From assembly GCA_045580875.1 (NCBI GenBank), contig JAZNOP010000099.1, positions 1 to 37,321 on the forward strand: DNA of 37,321 nucleotides, given 5' to 3'. The notes beneath the pieces were generated by a model, which searched no databases, was not told the origin of the DNA, and worked only from the letters and a program-made list of their open reading frames with translations. The position numbers and the translations under genes are program-made. Of the stretch, positions 8,860-16,725 are shown piece after piece (position 1 is the first letter of the stretch; each line of letters starts with the position of its first letter). Source of the DNA: SIG598 sp045580875 (GTDB taxonomy: Bacteria; Bacillota; Clostridia; Oscillospirales; Acutalibacteraceae).

Positions 8860-8888
8860 ATGATAATGCAGAATTATTAAGTTTGCAA
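8860..8888 (-). promoter_or_regulatory. Promoter of the ABC transporter gene
   Basis: Minus strand TTGCAA (8888-8883), 17-bp spacer, TATCAT (8865-8860). A small hairpin (8844-8860) lies in the leader. Confidence 0.55.
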
Positions 8889-8914
8889 TAATAAAATGTG
8901 AGGTTTTTATGATA

Positions 8915-8967
8915 GAAAAAACACTTGTAGGAGTGTATATAATACACATATCATACAAGTGCTTTTT
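8915..8967 (-). terminator. Nested-stem bidirectional terminator
   Basis: Outer arms CACTTGTA (8922-8929) and TACAAGTG (8954-8961) enclose a second stem GTGTA (8933-8937) with TACAC (8943-8947). Minus-strand readout ends in TTTTTT and the plus strand in CTTTTT. It lies just after the 285-aa membrane protein gene. Confidence 0.7.
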
Positions 8968-8974
8968 GTTGCAT

Positions 8975-9832
8975 TTAACTATTCATGTTTTCGTCGATTA
9001 TATCCTGTGCCGCAGCTGCGAGAATGGCGTTGGTAACAGGGATGATAAAAATTATAGTAAAAACAAATATTCCAAGGAACCATATTGGAATACAGGAAAG
9101 ATAAATACGGAGAACCTTGCCGATATTTCCTTTCATATATTTGTTGGAATAACGGAAGCAATCCTCTACACCATAACCATGACCGCCGACAAAGAGGTAT
9201 TTTGCTACAAAGCATCTTAAAATAACGAAAGCATAGATCAATATTCCAATGAAAGCCAGTGCTGCGCCTGCAATCGTCAGAGGTGCAGCGGCATTTGCCT
9301 GAGAAACAGAAGCGCCGTCAAGCGAATAGTTGAAGGCTAAGGAAAAACAAACAATAGAAGGGGAGAGTGAGATAAGCAGTACAATAAGATGTCTTGCGAG
9401 ACGTGAGAGTTCAAAGACAAGTGCACTCAGAAACAACTCGTTCGAACGATAGAAGTAAAATATCTGTCCGACCTGAAGATTTGAGCACAGTGCCAGTGAC
9501 TGATACCAGTTTACTACACCAAGGTTAAGCGGCGAAATAATCATAAAATAAAAAAGTGCCATAACAGCGCTGATGGTGAGATTAAGTCTGGCTTTCTGTG
9601 TGCTGAAATATTCGACCAGCTCAGAGGCTGTTTTCGGAAAATCGGTACGGACAGCATCGTCATAAAGTGTAGCGGCTGAAACCAGCGAAAGAACAAGCTG
9701 ATTGAGCAGCATAAACATCATTATCGCAAGAAGAGAAAGACAGAAAACAGAAATAGCTCTGCTCCAGTTATCATTGAGAAGACCCAGTGCCTCACGTCTG
9801 ATTCCTTTCGGTGCAAGTGTATGTTTGTCCAC
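8975..9832 (-). CDS. Polytopic membrane protein of unknown function (DUF975-like)
   Basis: The 285-aa protein has a short soluble N-terminus (KGIRREALGLLNDNW) followed by about five to six hydrophobic segments at roughly 25-55, 85-115, 150-175, 180-205 and 250-275. The pattern 'RxxAxxxLxxNW' before the first helix and the amphipathic ECFRYSNKYMKGN-like stretch before the last recall DUF975-type membrane proteins, but I cannot confirm this. The start is a GTG: GGAGGG (9844-9839) lies 6 nt upstream, and the nearby ATG at 9846 is out of frame. It has its own promoter and terminator and no functional partner is evident. Confidence 0.65.
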   Translation of the reverse strand: MDKHTLAPKGIRREALGLLNDNWSRAISVFCLSLLAIMMFMLLNQLVLSLVSAATLYDDAVRTDFPKTASELVEYFSTQKARLNLTISAVMALFYFMIISPLNLGVVNWYQSLALCSNLQVGQIFYFYRSNELFLSALVFELSRLARHLIVLLISLSPSIVCFSLAFNYSLDGASVSQANAAAPLTIAGAALAFIGILIYAFVILRCFVAKYLFVGGHGYGVEDCFRYSNKYMKGNIGKVLRIYLSCIPIWFLGIFVFTIIFIIPVTNAILAAAAQDIIDENMNS

Positions 9833-9866
9833 AGGGATCCCTCCATAATTGAAATTTACTATAAAA

Positions 9867-9895
9867 ATTATAACTCAGATGTAAACTTATTTCAA
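9867..9895 (-). promoter_or_regulatory. Promoter of the 285-aa membrane protein gene
   Basis: Minus strand TTGAAA (9895-9890), 17-bp spacer, TATAAT (9872-9867). Confidence 0.7.
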
Positions 9896-9897
9896 CT

Positions 9898-9938
9898 ATA
9901 AAATAACAGCCGGAAAATCGAGGATTCCGGCTGTTATT
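9898..9938 (-). terminator. Rho-independent terminator after the metal ATPase
   Basis: A 14-bp perfect stem (9902-9915 with 9925-9938) and 9-nt loop; the minus strand continues TTTATAG. Confidence 0.85.
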
Positions 9939-9976
9939 GAAGCAATTTGCGTTGTTATGGTGCTTAGGATATGCTA

Positions 9977-12319
9977 TTATTTTCTGAGAATTCGCATGGA
10001 GTTCAGTATTGCAATCATTGCGACGCCGACATCACCGAATACAGCCTCCCACATTCCTGCGATACCAAATGCACCGAGAATAAGGAAGATGGATTTAATT
10101 CCCAGAGCGATAACAATGTTCTGGATTACAATACGTCTTGTGCTCTTTGCGATGCTGATAGCTTCCGTCAGTTTTGAGGGTTCATCAGTCATGAGAACAA
10201 CATCTGCAGCTTCAATCGCAGCATCAGAACCAAGCCCACCCATTGCTATTCCTATGTCAGCACGTGCAAGGACAGGAGCATCGTTTATTCCGTCTCCTAC
10301 AAAGGCAATCTTGCTGCCGGCTTTCTTTTTGGCATCGAGCTGTTCGAGAACTTCAACTTTCTGTGCCGGCAGAAGCTGTGCGTAGTACTTATCTATACCG
10401 GCTGCTTCGGCTACAGCAGCTGCAATAGACTCATTGTCACCGGTCAGCATGACGGTGTTTCTGATACCTGCAGAGCGAAGCTTCTTTATGGCTGATTTAC
10501 TGTCGGATTTGAGTTCGTCAGAAATCAGAATGCAGCCTGCATACTTTCTGTTTACTGCTATATAAACCTTTGTTCCAATTCCGGTCTCCTCGTGGATTTC
10601 AACACGCTCTGAATTCATCAGCTTTACATTGCCCGCAAGGATTTTCTCGCCATCAATAACAGCGCTGATTCCGTGACCGGATATATCATTATAGCTGCTT
10701 ATTGAGGATTGATCGATAGTTTTTCCGTATGCAGCTATAATTGATTTTGCAATGGGATGATTCGAAAGACATTCGGCCTTTGCAGCATATTCAAGAAGCT
10801 GAGCTTCGGTGAAACCATCGGCAGGAATAATCTCAGTGACATTGAATACACCTTTTGTCAATGTACCTGTCTTGTCAAACACAACAGTTTCAAGTTTGTT
10901 AAGTGCCTCGAGGTAATTGCTGCCCTTTACGAGTACACCGTGTTTTGATGCTGCACCAATTCCACCGAAAAAGGTCAGAGGAATAGAAATAACCAGAGCA
11001 CACGGACAGGAGATAACAAGGAATACAAAACCGCGATGTATCCAGTCGCTCCAGCCGCCGCCAAGCACAGCAGGAGGAACGATTGCAAGAAGTGCTGCGA
11101 GAATGACAACAACGGGCGTGTAGTATCTTGCGAATACGGTAATGAAATTTTCTGTCGGTGCTTTTCTGCTGGAGGCATTTTCAACCAGATCGATTATTTT
11201 GGCAACAGTAGATTCCCCGTAAGCTTTCTTTACAACAATTGTAAGCGCTCCTGTCTGGTTAATACAGCCGGATACGACCTCGTCACCGCAGGAAACACTT
11301 CGCGGAACAGATTCGCCGGTCAGCGCTTTGGTATCAAGCATGGAGCTGCCATCTATGATTTCGCCGTCAAGGGGAATACGTTCGCCCGGTTTGACAACGA
11401 TCATTTCGCCCACGGAGACATTTTCAGGAGAAACCTCAGTCAGCTCTCCACTTCTGATGACAGTAGCTGAATCAGGGCGAATATCCATGAGTTCAGAAAT
11501 GGAACGTCTGGAACGTCTTACAGCAAGGCTCTGGAAAAACTCGCCAACCTGATAAAAAAGCATTACAGCAACTGCTTCGGGATATTCGCCTATAACGAAT
11601 GCACCGACGGTTGAAAGTGTCATAAGGAAATTTTCGTCAAAAATACGTCCGCGAATTATATTTTTTATTGCTTTCCAGACGATATCTGCACCAAGGATAA
11701 TATATGGAACAATAAGCAGAAGAACCGGAACGTAAGATGGCATATTCACAAAAGAGGGGAGTATGAGTGCAGCTGCATAGAGAACTGCACCGATAATGAT
11801 TCTTGCGAGCATTCTTTTGCTGTCAGTATCAAGTCCTTTGTTTTCCGTAGCTTTTTTAACTGCAGGAGCATTGTATTCACTTACTTCAACGTCAGGTTCG
11901 TATTCGTGAACGATATCACATATCATTTCATACATGAAATAAGGAGAAACATCACTGAACTCAACTGTCAGTGTCTGTTTCATAAGATTGACCGATGCGG
12001 AGCTTACCTGCGGAAGAGCAGCTGTAGCCTGCTCGATTTTCGCGGCACAGTTTGCACAGTCAAGTCCTTTGAGAAGATAATCTTTTGAGGTGCCGGAACG
12101 AAATTCAATTACATCAACGGCAGGTTCGTATCGATGTACAGTCTTTGTAACAAGCCAGACAGCGGTGTCCTCGATGGTAGGATCTATATCGAGGACAAGT
12201 GTCTGGCGGATAAGGTTTATTTCGGAAGAGTTGACACCGGGCGCATTGCCGATATCCTTTTCAATACCGGCTGAACAGTGCGGACAATCAAGTCCTTTTA
12301 GCTGAAAGACTTTTTTCAT
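9977..12319 (-). CDS. P1B-type heavy-metal efflux ATPase (Cd/Zn/Pb, CadA/ZntA-like)
   Basis: The 780-aa protein exports soft or transition metals using ATP. Two HMA metal-binding domains at the N-terminus carry DCPHC (Cys12/Cys15) and DCANC (Cys88/Cys91). Then come membrane helices, TGES (334-337, actuator), the transport-site SCPCAL motif (Cys438/Cys440), the phosphorylation motif DKTGTLT (Asp482), HPIA, and GDGINDAPVL. The CPC motif and neighbouring helices favour Zn/Cd/Pb over copper. The ATG at 12319 has GGAGG 8 nt upstream; an in-frame TTG at 12334 overlaps that RBS and is rejected. It lies 93 bp downstream of the ArsR-family repressor gene, and the gap holds a second operator-like palindrome, so it is likely induced by metal. 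Confidence 0.93.
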   Translation of the reverse strand: MKKVFQLKGLDCPHCSAGIEKDIGNAPGVNSSEINLIRQTLVLDIDPTIEDTAVWLVTKTVHRYEPAVDVIEFRSGTSKDYLLKGLDCANCAAKIEQATAALPQVSSASVNLMKQTLTVEFSDVSPYFMYEMICDIVHEYEPDVEVSEYNAPAVKKATENKGLDTDSKRMLARIIIGAVLYAAALILPSFVNMPSYVPVLLLIVPYIILGADIVWKAIKNIIRGRIFDENFLMTLSTVGAFVIGEYPEAVAVMLFYQVGEFFQSLAVRRSRRSISELMDIRPDSATVIRSGELTEVSPENVSVGEMIVVKPGERIPLDGEIIDGSSMLDTKALTGESVPRSVSCGDEVVSGCINQTGALTIVVKKAYGESTVAKIIDLVENASSRKAPTENFITVFARYYTPVVVILAALLAIVPPAVLGGGWSDWIHRGFVFLVISCPCALVISIPLTFFGGIGAASKHGVLVKGSNYLEALNKLETVVFDKTGTLTKGVFNVTEIIPADGFTEAQLLEYAAKAECLSNHPIAKSIIAAYGKTIDQSSISSYNDISGHGISAVIDGEKILAGNVKLMNSERVEIHEETGIGTKVYIAVNRKYAGCILISDELKSDSKSAIKKLRSAGIRNTVMLTGDNESIAAAVAEAAGIDKYYAQLLPAQKVEVLEQLDAKKKAGSKIAFVGDGINDAPVLARADIGIAMGGLGSDAAIEAADVVLMTDEPSKLTEAISIAKSTRRIVIQNIVIALGIKSIFLILGAFGIAGMWEAVFGDVGVAMIAILNSMRILRK

Positions 12320-12347
12320 TGTATTTTCCTCCAACAGCCGTTTGATT

Positions 12348-12365
12348 GTTGCTCAATTGTTCAAC
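12348..12365. promoter_or_regulatory. Second CadC/SmtB-type operator, before the ATPase
   Basis: GTTG..CAATTG..CAAC palindrome related to the operator upstream of the repressor gene (shared GTTGA/TCAAC half-sites). It is flanked by a further inverted repeat, GCCGTTT (12337-12343) and AAACGGC (12367-12373). It suggests direct control of the ATPase as well as of the repressor. Confidence 0.55.
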
Positions 12366-12412
12366 TAAACGGCAAAAAAATAATTTGGACTAAGTTTATA
12401 TTACATTTTTAA

Positions 12413-12769
12413 TTACTCATCAAGATGTTCAAGTCCTAAATCAATGATTTCTTTGACATGGTCATCAGCAAGAGAATAATATATAATCTGAGCCTCACGG
12501 CGGAATTTGACAAGGTTTGCAAGACGCAGAGCCTTGAGTTGATGAGAAACTGCTGATTTTGTTACACCCAGAAGTACTGCCAGATCACACACGCACATTT
12601 CCTTCTGCTCAAGAGCATGGAGAATCTGTATTCTTGTACCGTCGCCGAACATTTTAAACAGAGAAGCAAGCTGCAGATAATCATCTTTGCTGCGCATCAG
12701 CTCGCGTACCTCGCTGACGGTTTCATCGTGAATGACTTCACAGTCACATGAAGGAGCTGGATTTATCAT
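12413..12769 (-). CDS. ArsR/SmtB-family metal-sensing repressor (CadC-like)
   Basis: The 118-aa winged-helix protein releases DNA when metal binds. The CadC-type thiolate site is visible: an N-terminal Cys pair (CDC, residues 8 and 10) plus CVC in the EMCVCDLAVLLG helix. The recognition helix follows (TKSAVSHQLKAL). The C-terminal helix DDHVKEIIDLGLEHLDE also keeps an alpha-5 site pattern (Asp, His ... His, Glu), so the protein could carry both known metal-site types. GGAGG lies upstream of the ATG. It precedes the metal ATPase on the same strand, and its own promoter is overlapped by a matching operator, indicating autorepression. Confidence 0.93.
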   Translation of the reverse strand: MINPAPSCDCEVIHDETVSEVRELMRSKDDYLQLASLFKMFGDGTRIQILHALEQKEMCVCDLAVLLGVTKSAVSHQLKALRLANLVKFRREAQIIYYSLADDHVKEIIDLGLEHLDE

Positions 12770-12789
12770 TAGTTGAACACCTCCGTTGA

Positions 12790-12840
12790 ATAGTTGAATA
12801 ATTACTCAACTATGATATCATGCTTTTATTCTTTTGTCAA
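12790..12840 (-). promoter_or_regulatory. Promoter and operator of the metal repressor gene
   Basis: Minus strand TTGACA (12840-12835), 17-bp spacer, TATCAT (12817-12812). The palindrome ATAGTTGA-N8-TCAACTAT (12790-12813) overlaps the -10 and start point. This fits the 12-2-12 operator style of the SmtB/CadC family. Confidence 0.8.
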
Positions 12841-12947
12841 CCATCTGTATTAAATATTGTAATTCTGATAAACGCATTACCGTTTATAGAATGAATGACA
12901 TTTTTCTTTAAAATTAACATAAAGGTGTATACTGATTAATCGTTTTA

Positions 12948-12956
12948 TGGTATAAT
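12948..12956 (+). promoter_or_regulatory. Extended -10 promoter of the arabinoside cluster
   Basis: TGGTATAAT with no convincing -35 upstream. About 90 bp precede the GH51 start codon. Confidence 0.45.
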
Positions 12957-13046
12957 TGTCAAAAATAACCATTCTGATTTATATGAATAGAAAGTATGGT
13001 CTATCATTTAATAAATTTTTCAATGGAAAAATGAGAGGAGAAAAGC

Positions 13047-14552
13047 ATGGCTAAATTAAAAATCAATGAAAACATTAAGATTAGCCGTATAGCGCCGGAA
13101 ATCTATGGGCATTTTTCAGAGCATCTTGGACGGTGCATATATGGCGGTCTTTTTGTTGGCGAAAATTCTGAAATTCCGAATATTAATGGAATGAGATGTG
13201 ATGTTGTCAATGCTCTGCGTGAACTCAGGATTCCTGTGCTGCGCTGGCCGGGAGGCTGCTTTGCTGATGAATATCACTGGGAGGACGGAATTGGTCCGAA
13301 AGAAAACAGAAAGCGAATGATAAATACCCATTGGGGCGGAGTAGTTGAGGATAACAGCTTCGGCACACACGAGTTTATGGAACTCTGCCGTCAGCTTGGC
13401 TGTAAGACATATGTAAATGGTAATGTCGGCAGCGGAACGGTCAGAGAAATGAGCGAGTGGGTTGAATATATGACCTTCAACGGTGTTTCACCGCTTGCTG
13501 AGCTTCGTAAGTCCAATGGTCATGAGGAAGCCTGGAAGGTTGATTATTTCGGTGTTGGCAACGAGAACTGGGGCTGCGGCGGAAATATGCACCCGGAGTA
13601 TTATGCCAATGAATACCGTCGTTATCAGACTTACATAAGAAATTATGATTCATCAAAACCGATTATGAAAATATGCGGTGGAGCCAATGCCGATGATTAC
13701 GAGTGGACAAGGATTGTGCTTGATACTGCATTCCGCAGAACTCCGGATTATCTTCACGGTTTTATGGACGGTCTTTCGCTGCACTATTATGTTGTACCCG
13801 GTCCCTGGGAGAATAAAGGAAGTGCAACAGAATTTGATACAGCAGAATGGTACAAAACGCTTTCCAAGGCACTGTATATGGATACACTTGTAACTGAGCA
13901 CGGGAAGATAATGGACGAATATGATCCGGAAAAAATCATTGGAATGATAGTTGACGAGTGGGGAGCATGGTATGATGTGGAGCCCGGAACAAATCCCGGA
14001 TTTCTCTATCAGCAGAATACTGTTCGTGATGCTCTTGTTGCCGGTATCACTCTGAATATTTTCAATAAACATTCGGACAGAGTAAAAATGGCATGTCTTG
14101 CACAGACGGTCAATGTTCTTCAATCTGTTGTTCTTACTGAGGGTGACCAGATGATTCTGACACCGACCTATCATGTAATGCATATGTACCGTCACCATCA
14201 GAACGGAGAACTTCTGAGCAGTTCTCTTTCAGATGTAAAAAGCATTGGAACTGAAACAGAATGTGTCCCGATGATTTCAGAATCTGTTTCTGTGGATGAA
14301 AATGGAATTATTACAATAACTGCAGCTAATCTTTCTGCTGATACTGACGAAGAACTCACCATTATGCTTGAAAATGATGGCTACAGTGTGATTGAGGCAA
14401 AAATAGTCACCGGCAGCACCATAAACAGCTATAACACATTTGATGATCCGGACTGTGTTAAGGAGATTGATTACAGCGGATATAAGATGGATAATGGAAT
14501 TGTGTGTAAATTACCGGCTGCATCTGTTGTTGAGCTCAGAATAAAAAGATGA
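13047..14552 (+). CDS. GH51 alpha-L-arabinofuranosidase (intracellular)
   Basis: The 501-aa enzyme removes L-arabinofuranosyl groups from arabinoxylan- or arabinan-derived oligosaccharides. It has no signal peptide and the usual GH51 length. Family marks: IYGHFSEHLGRCIYGG (~19-34), RWPGGCFADEYHWEDGIGP (~66-84), the acid/base motif GVGNENWGCGG with Glu173, and the nucleophile motif IVDEWGAWYD with Glu304. A C-terminal beta-sandwich completes the fold. AGAGGAG precedes the ATG. Its stop overlaps the start of the DUF6171 gene, and an isomerase gene follows, so released arabinose may be used by the same cluster. Confidence 0.95.
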   Translation: MAKLKINENIKISRIAPEIYGHFSEHLGRCIYGGLFVGENSEIPNINGMRCDVVNALRELRIPVLRWPGGCFADEYHWEDGIGPKENRKRMINTHWGGVVEDNSFGTHEFMELCRQLGCKTYVNGNVGSGTVREMSEWVEYMTFNGVSPLAELRKSNGHEEAWKVDYFGVGNENWGCGGNMHPEYYANEYRRYQTYIRNYDSSKPIMKICGGANADDYEWTRIVLDTAFRRTPDYLHGFMDGLSLHYYVVPGPWENKGSATEFDTAEWYKTLSKALYMDTLVTEHGKIMDEYDPEKIIGMIVDEWGAWYDVEPGTNPGFLYQQNTVRDALVAGITLNIFNKHSDRVKMACLAQTVNVLQSVVLTEGDQMILTPTYHVMHMYRHHQNGELLSSSLSDVKSIGTETECVPMISESVSVDENGIITITAANLSADTDEELTIMLENDGYSVIEAKIVTGSTINSYNTFDDPDCVKEIDYSGYKMDNGIVCKLPAASVVELRIKR

Positions 14553-14797
14553 GTGTAATCTGCAAAAAATGCTTCATAGGGCAGCAGGCGGAAGATTATA
14601 TCAAGCTGATAGAGAAGAATAAAGCCGCAATGCCCCGGTCATCGCGTGCAGATGACATCGTGATTGAAAAACGCATAACTGTATGCGAGAATTGTGAATA
14701 CCTGGTTGGCGCAACCTGTAGTGCATGTGGGTGTTATGTTGAACTTCGTGCACTTCGCAAATCATCAAAATGTCCGAATAAGAAATGGTCGGAGTAA
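14549..14797 (+). CDS. Small zinc-ribbon protein, DUF6171-like
   Basis: The 82-aa protein has eight cysteines: CxxC at 5 and 8, CxxC at 46 and 49, CxxCxC at 57, 60 and 62, and Cys75. This resembles the DUF6171 family of Firmicutes, whose function is unknown. The CENCEYL-CSACGCYVELRA layout suggests two zinc sites. Its ATG overlaps the GH51 stop in an ATGA, so it is probably translated by re-initiation and made with the arabinofuranosidase. No enzymatic role is visible. Confidence 0.8.
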   Translation: MSVICKKCFIGQQAEDYIKLIEKNKAAMPRSSRADDIVIEKRITVCENCEYLVGATCSACGCYVELRALRKSSKCPNKKWSE

Positions 14798-14843
14798 ATG
14801 AATGATGAGTTTAAACCTGATTAATTAATAAAGGAGAATTCTT

Positions 14844-16319
14844 ATGAAAAATATACCCGATGTAAAGCTTGGCATAATTGCTGTTTCAAGAGACTGTTTT
14901 CCGCTTGAGCTCTCTGTTTCACGCCGCAAAGCAATTACAGATGCTTATGGTGAAGGAATTTACGAGTGCCTTATAACCGTTGAGAATGAAAATGATGAAC
15001 TGAACGCCGTTGCGGATGTAAAAAATGCAGGCTGCAACGCACTTGTAGTATTCCTTGGCAATTTTGGTCCGGAAACACCGGAAACCCTTATCTGCCAGAA
15101 GTTTGATGGTCCTGTCATGTATGTTGCGGCAGCGGAAGGCGACGGTGACATGATAAACGGACGAGGCGATGCATACTGCGGAATGCTTAACTGCTCCTAT
15201 AATCTTGGAATGCGTCATCTTAAAGCGTATATTCCGGAGTATCCGGTTGGAACTGCTGAAGAAATCGTAGAGATGATACGTGAGTTTATACCGATTGCAC
15301 GCGGCATAATCGGTATCAGAAATCTAAAGATAATAACTTTCGGTCCGCGTCCTCAGGATTTCTTTGCTTGCAACGCACCTATCAAAGGTCTTTACGAGAT
15401 TGGCGTAGAAATTGAAGAGAACTCAGAACTCGATCTTCTTGTTGCGTACAAAGCACATGAGAATGACCCCAGAATTGCTGATGTATGCGCAGAAATGGCA
15501 GAAGAAATGGGAGAGGGTCGTTACTATCCTGACCTGCTTCAGCGAATGGCTCAGTTTGAAATTACCCTTCTTGATTGGGCGGAGGCACATAAAGGTGCAA
15601 GAGAGTATGTTGTCTTTGCAGATAAATGCTGGCCTGCATTCCCTGAGACATTCGGATTTGAGCCCTGCTATGTGAATTCAAGACTTGCATCAAAAGGCAT
15701 TCCTGTTGCCTGCGAGGTTGATATCTATGGCGCTCTGAGTGAGTATATCGGCGCATGTGTATCTGCTGATGCGGTCACACTTCTGGATATTAACAATTCT
15801 GTACCAAAGTATATTTTTGATGAGGATATTGCAGGAAAATTCAATTATTCAATAACAGACACATTCATGGGTTTCCACTGTGGTAATACACCAAGCTGCA
15901 AGATGTGCAATGACTGCGCTGTAAAATATCAGCTTATTCAGCATCGTCTTCTTGAGCCTGCTGGCAGTGAGCCTGATTTTACGCGCGGAACTCTTGAGGG
16001 TGATATCGCAGCATCTGATATAACATTCTACCGTCTGCAGTGTGATAGTGACGGTGTTCTTCGTTCATACATTGCTCAGGGTGAGGTACTGCCGGTCAGA
16101 ACTCGTTCTTTTGGCGGAATCGGAATTTTTGCAATTCCTGAGATGGGAAGATTCTACAGACACGTGTTAATTCAGAAGCGTTATCCGCATCACGGTGCAG
16201 TTGCATTTGGTCATTATGGCAAGGCTTTGTATGAAATATTCAAATATATCGGTGTAAAGGATATTGCTTACAATCAGCCTGCTTCTCTGCCTTACACAAC
16301 TGAAAATCCATGGCAGTAA
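14844..16319 (+). CDS. L-fucose/L-arabinose isomerase-fold protein
   Basis: The 491-aa protein belongs to the FucI/AraA superfamily, manganese-dependent aldose-ketose isomerases. Likely metal ligands are Glu291 in ACEVDIYGALSEY, Asp315 in LLDINNS and His345 in GFHCGNTP, which follow the order known for this fold. The middle is Cys-rich (CKMCNDCAVKY, ~352-362), unusual for classical FucI. It is shorter than FucI (~590 aa) and not a close AraA match by eye. Placed behind a GH51 arabinofuranosidase, L-arabinose to L-ribulose conversion is the most natural guess, but fucose or another sugar is possible. AAAGGAG precedes the ATG. It is the last gene of the cluster. Confidence 0.8.
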   Translation: MKNIPDVKLGIIAVSRDCFPLELSVSRRKAITDAYGEGIYECLITVENENDELNAVADVKNAGCNALVVFLGNFGPETPETLICQKFDGPVMYVAAAEGDGDMINGRGDAYCGMLNCSYNLGMRHLKAYIPEYPVGTAEEIVEMIREFIPIARGIIGIRNLKIITFGPRPQDFFACNAPIKGLYEIGVEIEENSELDLLVAYKAHENDPRIADVCAEMAEEMGEGRYYPDLLQRMAQFEITLLDWAEAHKGAREYVVFADKCWPAFPETFGFEPCYVNSRLASKGIPVACEVDIYGALSEYIGACVSADAVTLLDINNSVPKYIFDEDIAGKFNYSITDTFMGFHCGNTPSCKMCNDCAVKYQLIQHRLLEPAGSEPDFTRGTLEGDIAASDITFYRLQCDSDGVLRSYIAQGEVLPVRTRSFGGIGIFAIPEMGRFYRHVLIQKRYPHHGAVAFGHYGKALYEIFKYIGVKDIAYNQPASLPYTTENPWQ

Positions 16320-16345
16320 TTTAGCATAAATCGTAATCAAATAAT

Positions 16346-16386
16346 AAACAACGCCGGAGGTCAGACGATCTCCGGCGTTGTTTATT
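16346..16386 (+). terminator. Strong bidirectional terminator
   Basis: A 14-bp perfect GC-rich stem (16346-16359 with 16370-16383) with 10-nt loop. T-rich tails appear on both strands, so it serves the isomerase gene and the convergent deacetylase remnant. Confidence 0.9.
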
Positions 16387-16422
16387 AGATTGAATAAGTA
16401 GAGCTTAATCATCAGAATATAA

Positions 16423-16677
16423 TTATCGGCTTATATCTGATGCTGAGACAGGCCACTGCCTTCCAGTGTGATCTATTTCATAATTTTCATAGTATATGTT
16501 TTCTGTAATCGGAACAAATTTGTATCCATCTGCAAGCAGCTGTTCGATAAGTATCGGTAGTGCGGCAGGTGTGTTCTTTGCTGCGTTGTGGAAGAGAACA
16601 ACCGAGCCAGGACAAACATTGCGGCAAACACGGTCGCATATCTGCTGCGGTGTTGGATCCTTCCAGTCGAGACTGTC
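16423..16677 (-). pseudogene. 3' remnant of a polysaccharide deacetylase gene, cut by the mobile element
   Basis: Reading the minus strand from 16677 down to the stop at 16423-16425 gives ~84 codons: DSLDWKDPTPQQICDRVCRN, then VCPGSVVLFHNAAKNTPAAL, then a C-terminal ..DGYKFVPITE.. segment. SLDWKD and VLFHNAAKNTP are C-terminal marks of the NodB-type deacetylases (CE4, PdaA/PdaB-like) of Firmicutes. Upstream the frame meets a stop at 16726-16728, the stop codon of the next gene, and the residues before DSLDW no longer resemble the expected WSV. No start codon or N-terminal NodB motifs are present. The gene was therefore interrupted near 16677, most simply by integration of the element to its right. 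Confidence 0.85.
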
Positions 16678-16725
16678 CCCACTGGCAGCAGTTGGAAAGG
16701 CGCATAACGGTGCGGTTTGTATAAC

